This document shows, one piece after another, positions 1 through 6,564 of a stretch of DNA of 12,670 nucleotides (its first letter is position 1; every line of letters starts with the position of its first letter). Made by a program: the position numbers and the translations under genes. Source of the DNA: Streptomyces sp. Its GTDB lineage: Bacteria > Actinomycetota > Actinomycetes > Streptomycetales > Streptomycetaceae. The notes below the pieces were generated by a model that was given only the letters and a program-made list of their open reading frames with translations, made no database searches and was not told the DNA's origin. Location: the NCBI GenBank assembly GCA_003519485.1, contig DOWQ01000662.1:3988-16657 (forward strand). Direction: 5' to 3'.

Positions 1-22
1 GCGCCCTCGTTCCGGCCCGCCC

Positions 23-52
23 TTGTTCCGGCGATCGGGTAATGGCTACGGT
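23..52 (+). promoter_or_regulatory. Candidate housekeeping promoter for the acetyltransferase gene
   Basis: A -35-like TTGTTC (23-28) is followed after 18 bp by TACGGT (47-52), which fits the TANNNT form of Streptomyces HrdB-type -10 boxes. The expected transcription start, 6-7 bases downstream, falls on or next to the ATG at 59, and there is no Shine-Dalgarno sequence in front of that ATG. The mRNA may therefore be leaderless, which is common in actinobacteria. The boxes are seen in the sequence; promoter activity is inferred. Confidence 0.35.
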
Positions 53-58
53 TCTGGT

Positions 59-583
59 ATGTCGCTTACCTTCACCCTGGATCCCCCGGTCGGTGCCCCG
101 CTCCGCGACGGGATCTGCTCGCTGTGGGCGGATGTCGCCAACGCGGGCGGCGCCGTCGGGTTCGTACCCCCGGTGACCACCGCCGCCGTACGGGGCGACC
201 TGCTCAAGCACCTCGTGGCGATGGACGAGGGCCGCGCCCGGCTCCTGGTGGGGACCGACGCGGCGGGCGAGGTGCGGGCGACGGCCTTCCTCGTCCTCAA
301 CGAACACCGGCTGATGCGCCACTGGCTGTGGCTCCACACCGTCATGGTCCACCCCGGGCTGCAGGGCCGGGGCGTGGGCCGGGAGCTGATGGCAGCGGCG
401 GCCGAGTCGGCCCGGGGCCTCGGCGGCCTCGGCGGCATCAGACTCACCTGCCGCGGCGGCACCGGCGCCGAGCACTTCTACGCGGCCTGCGGCTACAAAG
501 AGGTGGGCCGCGTACCGGACGCGATCAAGGTCGCGGACGACGACCACCGGGACGACGTCACCATGTGGCTGCCGCTGGTCTGA
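59..583 (+). CDS. GNAT-family N-acetyltransferase
   Basis: This 174-residue protein is a probable acetyl-CoA-dependent N-acetyltransferase; its substrate cannot be told from the sequence. The GNAT core is visible: a beta-strand and HTVMVHPG at about residues 93-100 lead into the acetyl-CoA pyrophosphate loop QGRGVG (102-107, the Q/RxxGxG motif A). The late motif HFYAACGYKEVGR (139-151) is the typical motif B region, where a Tyr often acts as general acid. I chose ATG 59 over an in-frame upstream TTG at 23 because homology-like sequence begins at MSLTF and the 12 extra residues look like untranslated DNA. There is no ribosome-binding site, consistent with leaderless expression. The next gene starts 73 bp downstream. 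It has no visible functional tie to the mce operon. Family assignment is firm; function is open. Confidence 0.88.
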   Translation: MSLTFTLDPPVGAPLRDGICSLWADVANAGGAVGFVPPVTTAAVRGDLLKHLVAMDEGRARLLVGTDAAGEVRATAFLVLNEHRLMRHWLWLHTVMVHPGLQGRGVGRELMAAAAESARGLGGLGGIRLTCRGGTGAEHFYAACGYKEVGRVPDAIKVADDDHRDDVTMWLPLV

Positions 584-656
584 CGCCGGCGGCCCTGTGC
601 TTCACTGGAGGGGAATCTGAACCCTTTCGGTCGTCGCTGAGAAGAAGGTCCCGTCC

Positions 657-968
657 GTGAGCAGCACGCAGCACGCCATGATCCGCTACACCGCTCTGCG
701 CCTCGGTCTCTTCGCCGTCTGTTTCCTGGCGGCCTGGGGCCTCACCTATCTCGGGCTCGTACCGGCCGGGCTGGGCGACTCGAACATCCTGTGGGTGCTG
801 CTGCTCGGCCTGGTCCTCTCCGCTCCGCTGAGCTGGGTGCTGCTGCGCAAGCAGCGCGACGCGATGTCGGAACAGGTCGTCGATCGGGTCGGCCGGGCCA
901 AGGAGCGGCTCGCCGCGAACCGGGGCCAGGAGGACGGCGCGGACGACGCAGCCCGCGCCCGCGGCTGA
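657..968 (+). CDS. Small DUF4229-type membrane protein
   Basis: The product is 103 residues with two hydrophobic segments at about residues 13-33 and 44-64, separated by a short loop (VPAGLGDSN). A charged C-terminal tail rich in Arg, Asp and Ala (about 65-103) is probably cytoplasmic. Size, the RYTALRLGLF start of the first helix and the LLRKQRDAMSEQV stretch after the second fit the actinobacterial DUF4229 family, whose function is unknown. The GTG at 657 has an AAGG-like ribosome-binding site about 8 bases upstream; an in-frame ATG at 678 is an alternative that would give 96 residues. A strong hairpin begins 46 bp after the stop, so this gene probably closes its transcription unit. The family name rests on recognition from sequence only. 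Confidence 0.8.
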   Translation: MSSTQHAMIRYTALRLGLFAVCFLAAWGLTYLGLVPAGLGDSNILWVLLLGLVLSAPLSWVLLRKQRDAMSEQVVDRVGRAKERLAANRGQEDGADDAARARG

Positions 969-1014
969 CCCTCGCCACCGGTGTCCCCGGAGTAACCCGC
1001 GTCACACTGCATCC

Positions 1015-1051
1015 ACGCCCCGCCGGGTATGAGCGCTCCCGAGCGGGGCGT
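1015..1051 (+). terminator. Hairpin terminator downstream of the DUF4229 gene
   Basis: The arms ACGCCCCGC (1015-1023) and GCGGGGCGT (1043-1051) are perfect 9-bp complements. Inside them CGGG (1024-1027) can pair with CCCG (1038-1041) across one bulged A, leaving a 10-nt loop. The stem is followed by TTGGCGTTCTTCC, which is only weakly T-rich. GC-rich stems without a clean U-tract are common terminators in Streptomyces. It lies between the DUF4229 stop codon and the sigma-factor gene, and it separates the two transcription units. Confidence 0.55.
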
Positions 1052-1109
1052 TGGCGTTCTTCCGGGGCGACTGGGGCGGGCCTTCGGTAAAAGCAGTGCT
1101 CACCCCCTC

Positions 1110-1127
1110 CCCAGTGAAGGTACTGGG
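1110..1127. promoter_or_regulatory. Perfect inverted repeat, candidate operator
   Basis: CCCAGT (1110-1115) and ACTGGG (1122-1127) form a perfect 6-bp inverted repeat with a 6-nt centre, GAAGGT. It sits four bases upstream of TAATGT (1131-1136), which has the TANNNT form of a -10 box but no good -35 at 16-18 bp. The dyad would overlap that missing -35, a typical place for a dimeric activator or repressor. The symmetry is directly visible; a regulatory role is inferred. Confidence 0.35.
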
Positions 1128-1224
1128 CGGTAATGTCGCGTCGAACCGGTGCCCCGGAAGTACGGCGCCGGTGGCTCATGCCCGGCGTCGGCAATGGTCG
1201 GCACCGGACCGGCGCGTTACGGGG

Positions 1225-1242
1225 GCCGCGGTGTTCCGCGGC
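1225..1242 (+). other. Leader hairpin in the sigma-factor 5' region
   Basis: GCCGCGG (1225-1231) and CCGCGGC (1236-1242) are perfect 7-bp complements around a TGTT tetraloop. A second, smaller stem, CCGGC-TGA-GCCGG, follows at 1275-1287. Both lie between the candidate promoter and the start codon. At this GC content short stems arise by chance, so function is uncertain. Confidence 0.35.
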
Positions 1243-1316
1243 GCTCCACGCGCCTGTCGGCCGGGAAGTCCGCACCGGCTGAGCCGGGCGGTCGCCCTGG
1301 ACATCCGACCTCGTGC

Positions 1317-1324
1317 GAAGGGGG
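1317..1324 (+). promoter_or_regulatory. Ribosome-binding site fixing the sigma-factor start
   Basis: GAAGGGGG ends five bases before the ATG at 1330. No other in-frame start in the long open upstream extension has a comparable site, so this decides the start codon. Confidence 0.65.
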
Positions 1325-1329
1325 CCCTC

Positions 1330-2541
1330 ATGGCGACGAAACTGCACTACGCCCGTCCGAACGGACCGGACCGGAGCACGGACGAACGCTGGCGGCGGAT
1401 GTGGAGCCACCGGGAGCAACTGCTGCGAGTGGCCCGCAGGCGTTCCATGAGCGCCGAGGACGCCGAGGACGCCGTGCACGAGGCGATGGTCCGCGCGGTG
1501 GAGACGTCGAATGTGGACGACGAACGGCTCGGCGCCTGGCTCACCACGGTCACCATGCGGCTGTGCGTCGACCGGCACCGGCAGGTCAGCCGGGAGACGG
1601 AGGGGCGCGGCAGCTCCGTACTGGCGCTGCCCGGACCCGTCCCCGTCGAGGAAGCGGTGTGCGACCGGGCCGAGGCGCAGTGGCTGGCGGGCCGGAGCGT
1701 GGAGCTGCCCGCCCGGCAGGCCGAGGCGCTGCGGCTCAAGTCGGAGGACCTCGACGTGGGCCAGGTCGCCCACCGGATGGGGCTGAGTTACGAGGCGGTC
1801 GAGTCGCTGCTCGCGCGGGCCCGCCGGACGCTGCGCAATTCGCTGGCGGGGACGCTGTCTCTCGCGTTCGTCCTGCTGTGCGCGCGGGGCCGGCCGCGTA
1901 CGGGCACCGGGTCGGCCGTGGTGGCCGCGTCGGCGGCGGCGACGCTCGCCGTACTGGGCGCCACCGTCCTTCCCCAGCTGCCGGACCGGGAGCGGCCGTT
2001 GCCCCCGCCGTCCGCCATGGCTCACACCGAGTCCTCGGCCGGCGCCTCGCAGGCGGAGAGCCTGCCGCCGTCCCCGCCGCTGCCCGGCCTCGGCGGTCCC
2101 GCCCTGAACGGCCCCGGCGCCGCCGGTCCGCTGCTCCTCCCGGAAGTCCCGCTGGCCGGCCTGCTGCCCGTACTGCCGGAACTGCGGCTCGGCACGACGG
2201 CGGACGGGGTGTCGCCCTCGGTCCGGCGGCTCATGACCCAGCTGTCGGACGGCCCCGGGCTCCCGGTGCTCCCGCAGGGCGTGCCGGAGCTCCCCGAGCT
2301 GCCCGACACCCCGAAGCTGCCGGACACTTCCGAGGTGCCCGGGGTCCGGGACGTCCCCGAAGCCCCGGATGTGCCCGAGGCGCCCGCCGGCGGTACGCCG
2401 CGGCTGCCGTCGTACGGTTCCGGCGCCTCCCCGGACAGTGCTCCGGACAGCGCCCCGGACGCCCCGGACCCGGAGGATGCCGCGCCGGTGCCGTCGAGCG
2501 GCGGCACGCTGCCCGTAGGCCCGGACCTGTCCACGCAGTGA
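1330..2541 (+). CDS. ECF-type sigma factor with membrane anchor and Pro-rich tail
   Basis: This 403-residue protein has an N-terminal sigma-70 region 2 (about residues 21-86, with SAEDAEDAVHEAMVRA and AWLTTVTMRLCVDRHRQ). Sigma region 4 follows (about 124-172), starting at LPARQAEALRLK and with a helix-turn-helix around QVAHRMGLSYEAVESLLARARRTL. These domains recognise -10 and -35 promoter elements. A typical ECF factor stops near residue 180. Here a hydrophobic patch (173-184), a basic stretch with three Arg and a probable membrane helix (about 195-215) follow. Next come about 185 residues rich in Pro, Glu, Asp, Leu and Ser with VPE/LPD repeats (especially 310-355) and no cysteine. By the positive-inside rule the tail should face outside. 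No anti-sigma gene is adjacent, so the extension may itself control activity. The mceG gene starts 137 bp downstream on the same strand, so regulation of that operon is plausible but unproven. Confidence 0.88.
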   Translation: MATKLHYARPNGPDRSTDERWRRMWSHREQLLRVARRRSMSAEDAEDAVHEAMVRAVETSNVDDERLGAWLTTVTMRLCVDRHRQVSRETEGRGSSVLALPGPVPVEEAVCDRAEAQWLAGRSVELPARQAEALRLKSEDLDVGQVAHRMGLSYEAVESLLARARRTLRNSLAGTLSLAFVLLCARGRPRTGTGSAVVAASAAATLAVLGATVLPQLPDRERPLPPPSAMAHTESSAGASQAESLPPSPPLPGLGGPALNGPGAAGPLLLPEVPLAGLLPVLPELRLGTTADGVSPSVRRLMTQLSDGPGLPVLPQGVPELPELPDTPKLPDTSEVPGVRDVPEAPDVPEAPAGGTPRLPSYGSGASPDSAPDSAPDAPDPEDAAPVPSSGGTLPVGPDLSTQ

Positions 2542-2678
2542 GCGGCTGAAACGTCGCTTCTCGGACTGTTGAAAAAAAATCAGCATCCGGGCGACGGACG
2601 AGCCCTCCCTCCCCGTAGAGCTGACGACGGGCCGCTTTCCCGGCCCGGAGTCCTCACACGGTGGAAGGGATGTCCCTG
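2542..2678. promoter_or_regulatory. Intergenic region before the mce operon
   Basis: This gap between the sigma-factor stop and mceG contains an eight-A run (2572-2579), rare in DNA this GC-rich. A possible ECF-type element, GAAAC (2548-2552) with GTTGAA 15 bp later (2568-2573), overlaps the start of the AT-rich patch. I found no TANNNT -10 box. The mce operon may therefore use a non-housekeeping promoter here, or be read through from the sigma-factor gene. The promoter call is weak. Confidence 0.3.
2628..2647 (+). other. Leader hairpin upstream of mceG
   Basis: CGGGCCG (2628-2634) and CGGCCCG (2641-2647) are perfect 7-bp complements around the loop CTTTCC. The stem ends 15 bases before the mceG ribosome-binding site. 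There is no T-run after it, so it looks less like a terminator than a leader structure or a chance GC dyad. Confidence 0.4.
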
Positions 2679-3665
2679 ATGGGTGTCGAGATCTGCGTCG
2701 AGGGGTTGACCAAGTCCTTCGGCAGCCAGGTCATCTGGCAGGACGTCTCGCTGACGCTGCCCGCGGGGGAGATTTCGGTGATGCTCGGTCCCTCGGGCAC
2801 GGGCAAGTCGGTGTTTCTCAAAACGCTCGTCGGGCTGCTGAAGCCCGAGCGTGGCTCGATCCGGATCGCGGGCCAGGACATCACCCGGCTGCGCGAGCAC
2901 GACCTGTACGAGGTGCGGAAGCTGTTCGGCGTCCTGTTCCAGGACGGCGCGCTGTTCGGGTCGATGACCCTGTACGACAACATCGCCTTCCCGCTGCGGG
3001 AACACACCCGCAAGACGGAGAGCGAGGTTAAGCGGATCGTCATGGAAAAGATGGACATGGTCGGTCTGATCGGCGCCGAGGAGAAGCTGCCCGGCGAGAT
3101 CTCCGGCGGAATGCGCAAACGCGCCGGGCTGGCGCGGGCGCTGGTGCTCGACCCGGAGATCATTTTGTTCGACGAGCCGGACTCCGGCCTCGACCCGGTC
3201 CGGGTGGCGTATCTCAACCAGCTGATCGTGGACCTGAACGCGCAGATCGACGCGACGTTCCTGATCGTCACCCACGACATCGCCTCGGCCCGCCAGGTGC
3301 CGGACAACATCGGGCTGCTGTTCCGCCGCGAGCTGGTGATGTTCGGCCCGCGCGGCGAGCTGCTCGTCAGCGAGGAGCCCGTGGTGAAGCAGTTCCTGGG
3401 CGGCCGGATGCAGGGCCCGATCGGGATGGCCGAGGAGAAGGACGCGGCGCAGATCGAGCAGGAGCTCGCCGAGCTCGACGCCGGCGATCACCGGGGCCCG
3501 CAGGGCGGCAAGGGCGCCACGGGCTCGGGGGTGACGCCCCGGCTGCTGCCCAGCCCCGGGGTCGTACGCTCGCCGCGCTGGGAGGAGATCGCGCTGCACG
3601 AGGAGGTCCTGCGGGCCAAGATCGCCCGGCGTGAGGCCGGCCTGCGCGAGGTGAGCGGTACATGA
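2679..3665 (+). CDS. mceG: Mce transporter ATPase (MceG/Mkl family)
   Basis: This 328-residue ABC ATPase should power the Mce lipid importer from the cytoplasmic face. Walker A is GPSGTGKS (37-44), the Q-loop Gln is in FQDG (about 88), and the signature is SGGMRKR (142-148). Walker B is IILFDEP (161-167, catalytic Glu166), then DSGLDP, and the H-loop His199 is in THD. The sequence is of the Mkl/MlaF type. About 75 residues follow the ABC core, more than in MlaF and as expected for MceG. ATG 2679 is preferred because GGAAGGG (2663-2669) stands nine bases before it; GTG 2661 and ATG 2670 are in-frame alternatives. In mycobacteria mceG lies away from the mce operons and serves several of them; here it heads its own. 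The stop overlaps the yrbEA start (ATGA). Confidence 0.94.
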   Translation: MGVEICVEGLTKSFGSQVIWQDVSLTLPAGEISVMLGPSGTGKSVFLKTLVGLLKPERGSIRIAGQDITRLREHDLYEVRKLFGVLFQDGALFGSMTLYDNIAFPLREHTRKTESEVKRIVMEKMDMVGLIGAEEKLPGEISGGMRKRAGLARALVLDPEIILFDEPDSGLDPVRVAYLNQLIVDLNAQIDATFLIVTHDIASARQVPDNIGLLFRRELVMFGPRGELLVSEEPVVKQFLGGRMQGPIGMAEEKDAAQIEQELAELDAGDHRGPQGGKGATGSGVTPRLLPSPGVVRSPRWEEIALHEEVLRAKIARREAGLREVSGT

Positions 3666-4432
3666 GCTGGTCGCCCGTCGGAGGTCTGCGGAACTCCGGC
3701 AGCCTCTTCGCGCTCGCCCTGGACGTCATGCGGGCCCTGTTCCGGCGGCCCTTCCAGGCGCGGGAGTTCATCCAGCAGGCCTGGTTCATCGCCAGCGTCA
3801 CGATCCTGCCGACCGCGCTGGTCTCCATCCCGTTCGGCGCGGTGATCGCCCTCCAGATCGGCAGCCTGACCCGGCAGCTCGGCGCGCAGTCGTTCTCCGG
3901 AGCCGCCTCGGTGCTCGCCGTCCTCCGGGAGGCGTCACCCATCGTCACGGCGCTGCTGATCGCCGGGGCCGGCGGCTCCGCGATCTGCGCGGACCTCGGG
4001 GCGCGGAAGATCCGGGAAGAGATCGACGCCATGGAAGTGCTCGGGATCAACCCGGTGCACCGGCTGGTCGTGCCCCGGGTGCTGGCCTCGATGGTCGTCG
4101 CCGCCCTGCTCAACGGGCTGGTCTCGGTGGTCGGGATCGGGGGTGGCTACTTCTTCAACGTGATCCTCCAGGACGGCACCCCAGGTGCGTATCTGGCTTC
4201 CTTCACCATGCTCGCCCAACTGCCCGATCTCTATGTGGCGGAACTCAAGGCCGTGGCGTTCGGCGCCATCGCGGCCATCGTCGCCTCGTACAAGGGACTC
4301 AATGCCAAGGGCGGGCCGAAGGGCGTCGGTGATGCGGTGAATCAGTCCGTGGTCATCACCTTCATGTTGTTGTTCGTCGTGAACTTCGTGATGACCGCCG
4401 CCTACTTCCAGCTCGTTCCGCAGAGAGGATAG
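3662..4432 (+). CDS. yrbEA: YrbEA (MlaE-family) permease subunit
   Basis: This 256-residue integral membrane protein is one of two non-identical permease subunits that bind the ATPase and carry the Mce tube. An amphipathic N-terminal segment (FQAREFIQQAWF, about 31-42) precedes several hydrophobic segments, roughly at 43-66, 83-108, 138-168, 194-210 and 228-250. The conserved cytoplasmic coupling motif REEIDAMEVLGIN (118-130) is intact, as is the SYKGLNAKGG region (209-218) typical of the MlaE/YrbE family. Length is normal for the family. The ATG overlaps the mceG stop by 4 nt, so translation is probably coupled. The A assignment rests on its being the first of the pair and on sequence type. 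Confidence 0.94.
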   Translation: MSWSPVGGLRNSGSLFALALDVMRALFRRPFQAREFIQQAWFIASVTILPTALVSIPFGAVIALQIGSLTRQLGAQSFSGAASVLAVLREASPIVTALLIAGAGGSAICADLGARKIREEIDAMEVLGINPVHRLVVPRVLASMVVAALLNGLVSVVGIGGGYFFNVILQDGTPGAYLASFTMLAQLPDLYVAELKAVAFGAIAAIVASYKGLNAKGGPKGVGDAVNQSVVITFMLLFVVNFVMTAAYFQLVPQRG

Positions 4433-4434
4433 AC

Positions 4435-5262
4435 ATGGCCCTGTCGGAACGCCTCCTCGAAAAACCGCTCCGCTCCCTGGAGGAGCTGGGGCACCAGATG
4501 TCCTTCTACGGGCGCTCGCTGGCCTGGACCGGCCGCACCATCCGGCGCTACAAGAAGGAGACGCTGCGGCTGCTGGCGGAGATCAGCTTCGGCCGCGGCG
4601 CGCTCGCCGTCGTCGGCGGCAGCGTCGGCGTCGTCGCCTTCCTGACCTTCTTCACCGGCACCGAGGTGGGGCTTCAGGGCTACGCGGCCCTGAACCAGCT
4701 CGGCACGTCGAACTTCGTGGCCTTCCTGTCCGCCTACTTCAACACCCGCGAGATCGCGCCGCTGGTGTCCGGGCTGGCCCTGTCGGCGACGGTCGGCGCC
4801 GGTTTCACCGCCCAACTGGGCGCTATGCGGATCAGCGAGGAGGTGGACGCCCTGGAAGTGATGGGCATCCCCTCGCTGCCGTTCCTCGTCACCACCCGGA
4901 TGATCGCGGGCTTCGTCGCGGTGATCCCGCTGTACGTCATCGGGCTGCTGTCCTCGTACTTCGCCGCCCGGACCATCACCACCGGCTACTACGGCCAGTC
5001 GGCCGGCACCTACGACCACTACTTCCAGCAGTATCTGCCACCGGTCGATGTGCTCTGGTCATTCGTCAAAGTGATCATCTTCGCCATCGTGATCATCCTT
5101 GTCCACTGTTACTACGGCTACTACGCCAAGGGCGGCCCGGCCGGGGTCGGCGTCGCCGTCGGTCGCGCGGTGCGTACCTCGATCGTCGCGATCAACATCG
5201 TCGACTTCTTCCTCAGCCTCGCGATCTGGGGCGCCCACACCACCGTAAGGATCGCGGGGTAG
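4435..5262 (+). CDS. yrbEB: YrbEB (MlaE-family) permease subunit
   Basis: The product is 275 residues and pairs with YrbEA to form the transmembrane part of the Mce transporter. It has a longer charged N-terminus (about 1-50, rich in Arg, Lys and Glu). Hydrophobic segments follow at roughly 55-75, 107-130, 150-176, 207-226 and 248-266. The coupling motif SEEVDALEVMGIPS (134-147) and the YYGYYAKGGPAGVG stretch (226-239) are family hallmarks. AGAGAGGA (4422-4429) is a good ribosome-binding site five bases before the ATG, and only two bases separate it from the yrbEA stop. The two permeases are clearly diverged paralogues, as in mycobacterial yrbE pairs. Confidence 0.94.
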   Translation: MALSERLLEKPLRSLEELGHQMSFYGRSLAWTGRTIRRYKKETLRLLAEISFGRGALAVVGGSVGVVAFLTFFTGTEVGLQGYAALNQLGTSNFVAFLSAYFNTREIAPLVSGLALSATVGAGFTAQLGAMRISEEVDALEVMGIPSLPFLVTTRMIAGFVAVIPLYVIGLLSSYFAARTITTGYYGQSAGTYDHYFQQYLPPVDVLWSFVKVIIFAIVIILVHCYYGYYAKGGPAGVGVAVGRAVRTSIVAINIVDFFLSLAIWGAHTTVRIAG

Positions 5263-5268
5263 CTGCCG

Positions 5269-6564
5269 ATGCCGATATCCATACTGAAGCGCGCGGCCCT
5301 TCCGGGCCTGGCACAGAACGCGAAACTACGGCTGTACGGGATTGTCTTCCTCGTCGTCATCACGCTGCTGCTGTCCCTGACGGTCGCCATCTACCAGCAG
5401 GCATTCACCCCCGTCGTCCGGATCACCCTGCAGGCCGGCACCATCGGCAACCAGCTCGACCGGCGCGCGGACGTCAAGCTGCGCGGCCTGATCGTCGGCG
5501 AGGTCCGCGAGGTCAGCGCCGACGGGTCGAAGGCGACGCTCGACATCGCCCTCAAGCCCGAGCACGTCTCCCTCATCCCGGCCGACGTCTCCGCCCGGCT
5601 GCTGCCGAAGACTCTGTTCGGCGAGAAGTTCGTGGACCTGGTCATCCCGGAGAACGGGACCGCCGGCCGCCCGATCCGCGCCGGGGACGTCATCACCCAG
5701 GACCGCACCCGGGTCGGCATCGAGATCCAGCAGCTGATGAACGACCTGATGCCGCTGTTGCGCGCGGTGCAGCCGGGCAAGCTCAACGCCACGCTGTCCG
5801 CCTTCGCCACCGCCCTGGAGGGGCGCGGCGACGACATCGGCGAGAACCTCACCCGGACCGAGAAGTACCTGCGGAAACTGAACCCGCACATGCCCTCGCT
5901 CCAGGAGGACATCTCCCGGTTCGCCGACGTGGCCGAGATCTACGCGGACGCGGCCCCCGACCTGATGCGGGTCCTGGACAACACCATCACCGGCAGCCGG
6001 ACCCTGGTCGAGAAGGAGGACGCGCTGGAGGCCGTACTGACCGGCACGACCGGCTTCGCAGGCACCGCCGAGAAACTGCTGGACGACAACTCCGAACGGC
6101 TCATCACCCTCGGCCGGGTCTCCCGGCCCACGCTCTCCCTGTTCGCGCGCTACTCACCGGAGTACCCGTGCCTGCTGGAGGGCCTCGTCGACCAGACGAG
6201 ACGAGCCGATGAAACCTTCCGGGGCGGAAAGATGCGCATCACCCTCGAAGTGGCCCTCCCGCGTTCGGCGTACGAACCCGGCGAGGAGCCCCACTACGGC
6301 GAACGGTCCGGGCCGCACTGCGCCGACGGGCTGCCCAACCCCGAGGTTCCCGCGCCGAACCACAAGTTCAACGACGGGACCAAGCCCGGCAGGTCGGGCA
6401 GCGCGACACCGGGAGCCGGCAAGATCTCCGGCACGTCGGCCGAACAGCGGGCGATCGGCGCTCTGGTGGCCCCCGTCATGGGCGTGCCGGCCGACGAGGT
6501 GCCCTCCGTCGCCACCCTCCTCTTCGGCCCGATGGCCCGTGGAACGGCGGTGAGCGTCGCATGA
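5269..6564 (+). CDS. mceA: MceA, Mce-family lipid-transport subunit
   Basis: This 431-residue protein is the first of six Mce subunits expected to form a heterohexameric hydrophobic tube outside the membrane. A single N-terminal membrane helix (about 23-41) is followed by the MlaD/MCE beta-barrel domain (about 48-128). That domain includes the variant motif RADVKLRGLIVGEV (66-79) and the FGEKFVDL strand. A mainly helical C-terminal domain (about 145-300) follows. The late part has YPCLLEGL (299-306) and GPHC (348-351), giving two Cys (301, 351) that could form a disulfide. It ends in a Gly/Ser/Pro-rich linker and a helical tail (about 388-430). The start is six bases after yrbEB with a weak GGGG site; the stop overlaps mceB by ATGA. 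Family and position are clear; the transported lipid is not. Confidence 0.94.
   Translation: MPISILKRAALPGLAQNAKLRLYGIVFLVVITLLLSLTVAIYQQAFTPVVRITLQAGTIGNQLDRRADVKLRGLIVGEVREVSADGSKATLDIALKPEHVSLIPADVSARLLPKTLFGEKFVDLVIPENGTAGRPIRAGDVITQDRTRVGIEIQQLMNDLMPLLRAVQPGKLNATLSAFATALEGRGDDIGENLTRTEKYLRKLNPHMPSLQEDISRFADVAEIYADAAPDLMRVLDNTITGSRTLVEKEDALEAVLTGTTGFAGTAEKLLDDNSERLITLGRVSRPTLSLFARYSPEYPCLLEGLVDQTRRADETFRGGKMRITLEVALPRSAYEPGEEPHYGERSGPHCADGLPNPEVPAPNHKFNDGTKPGRSGSATPGAGKISGTSAEQRAIGALVAPVMGVPADEVPSVATLLFGPMARGTAVSVA

Larger units (their letters stand above)
969..1329. other. 361-bp non-coding region upstream of the sigma-factor gene
   Basis: No convincing gene lies here. The sigma-factor reading frame stays open back to 1051, but the added residues have no domain character and overlap the terminator. 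The stretch holds, in order, the terminator hairpin (1015-1051), the inverted repeat at 1110-1127 with a TAATGT hexamer at 1131-1136, a 7-bp hairpin (1225-1242) and a 5-bp hairpin (1275-1287). If transcription begins near 1143, the leader would be about 190 nt, which leaves room for post-transcriptional control. I recognise no riboswitch. Confidence 0.5.

Noticed and set aside
1051..1329. N-terminal extension of the sigma-factor frame
   Set aside because: The frame is open, but the residues show no domain character, the extension starts at the terminator hairpin, and the only good ribosome-binding site is at ATG 1330.
1149..2549. Long plus-strand frame overlapping the sigma-factor gene
   Set aside because: It is in another frame and has Arg/Ala/Gly/Pro-dominated composition without motifs. 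The sigma frame has clear region 2 and 4 domains and a ribosome-binding site.
2545..2584. GCTGA...TCAGC inverted repeat around the A-run
   Set aside because: Five-bp arms with a 30-nt loop are expected by chance.
742..2586. Long open frame on the minus strand (over 600 codons)
   Set aside because: It is Arg/Gly/Pro-rich and lies opposite the DUF4229 and sigma-factor genes. High-GC coding DNA often leaves such frames open, and no domain or start signal is visible.
2572..2605. Minus-strand terminator (GGGC...GCCC stem followed by T8 on that strand)
   Set aside because: The stem is only 4 bp, is separated from the T-run by nine bases, and no minus-strand gene lies upstream of it.
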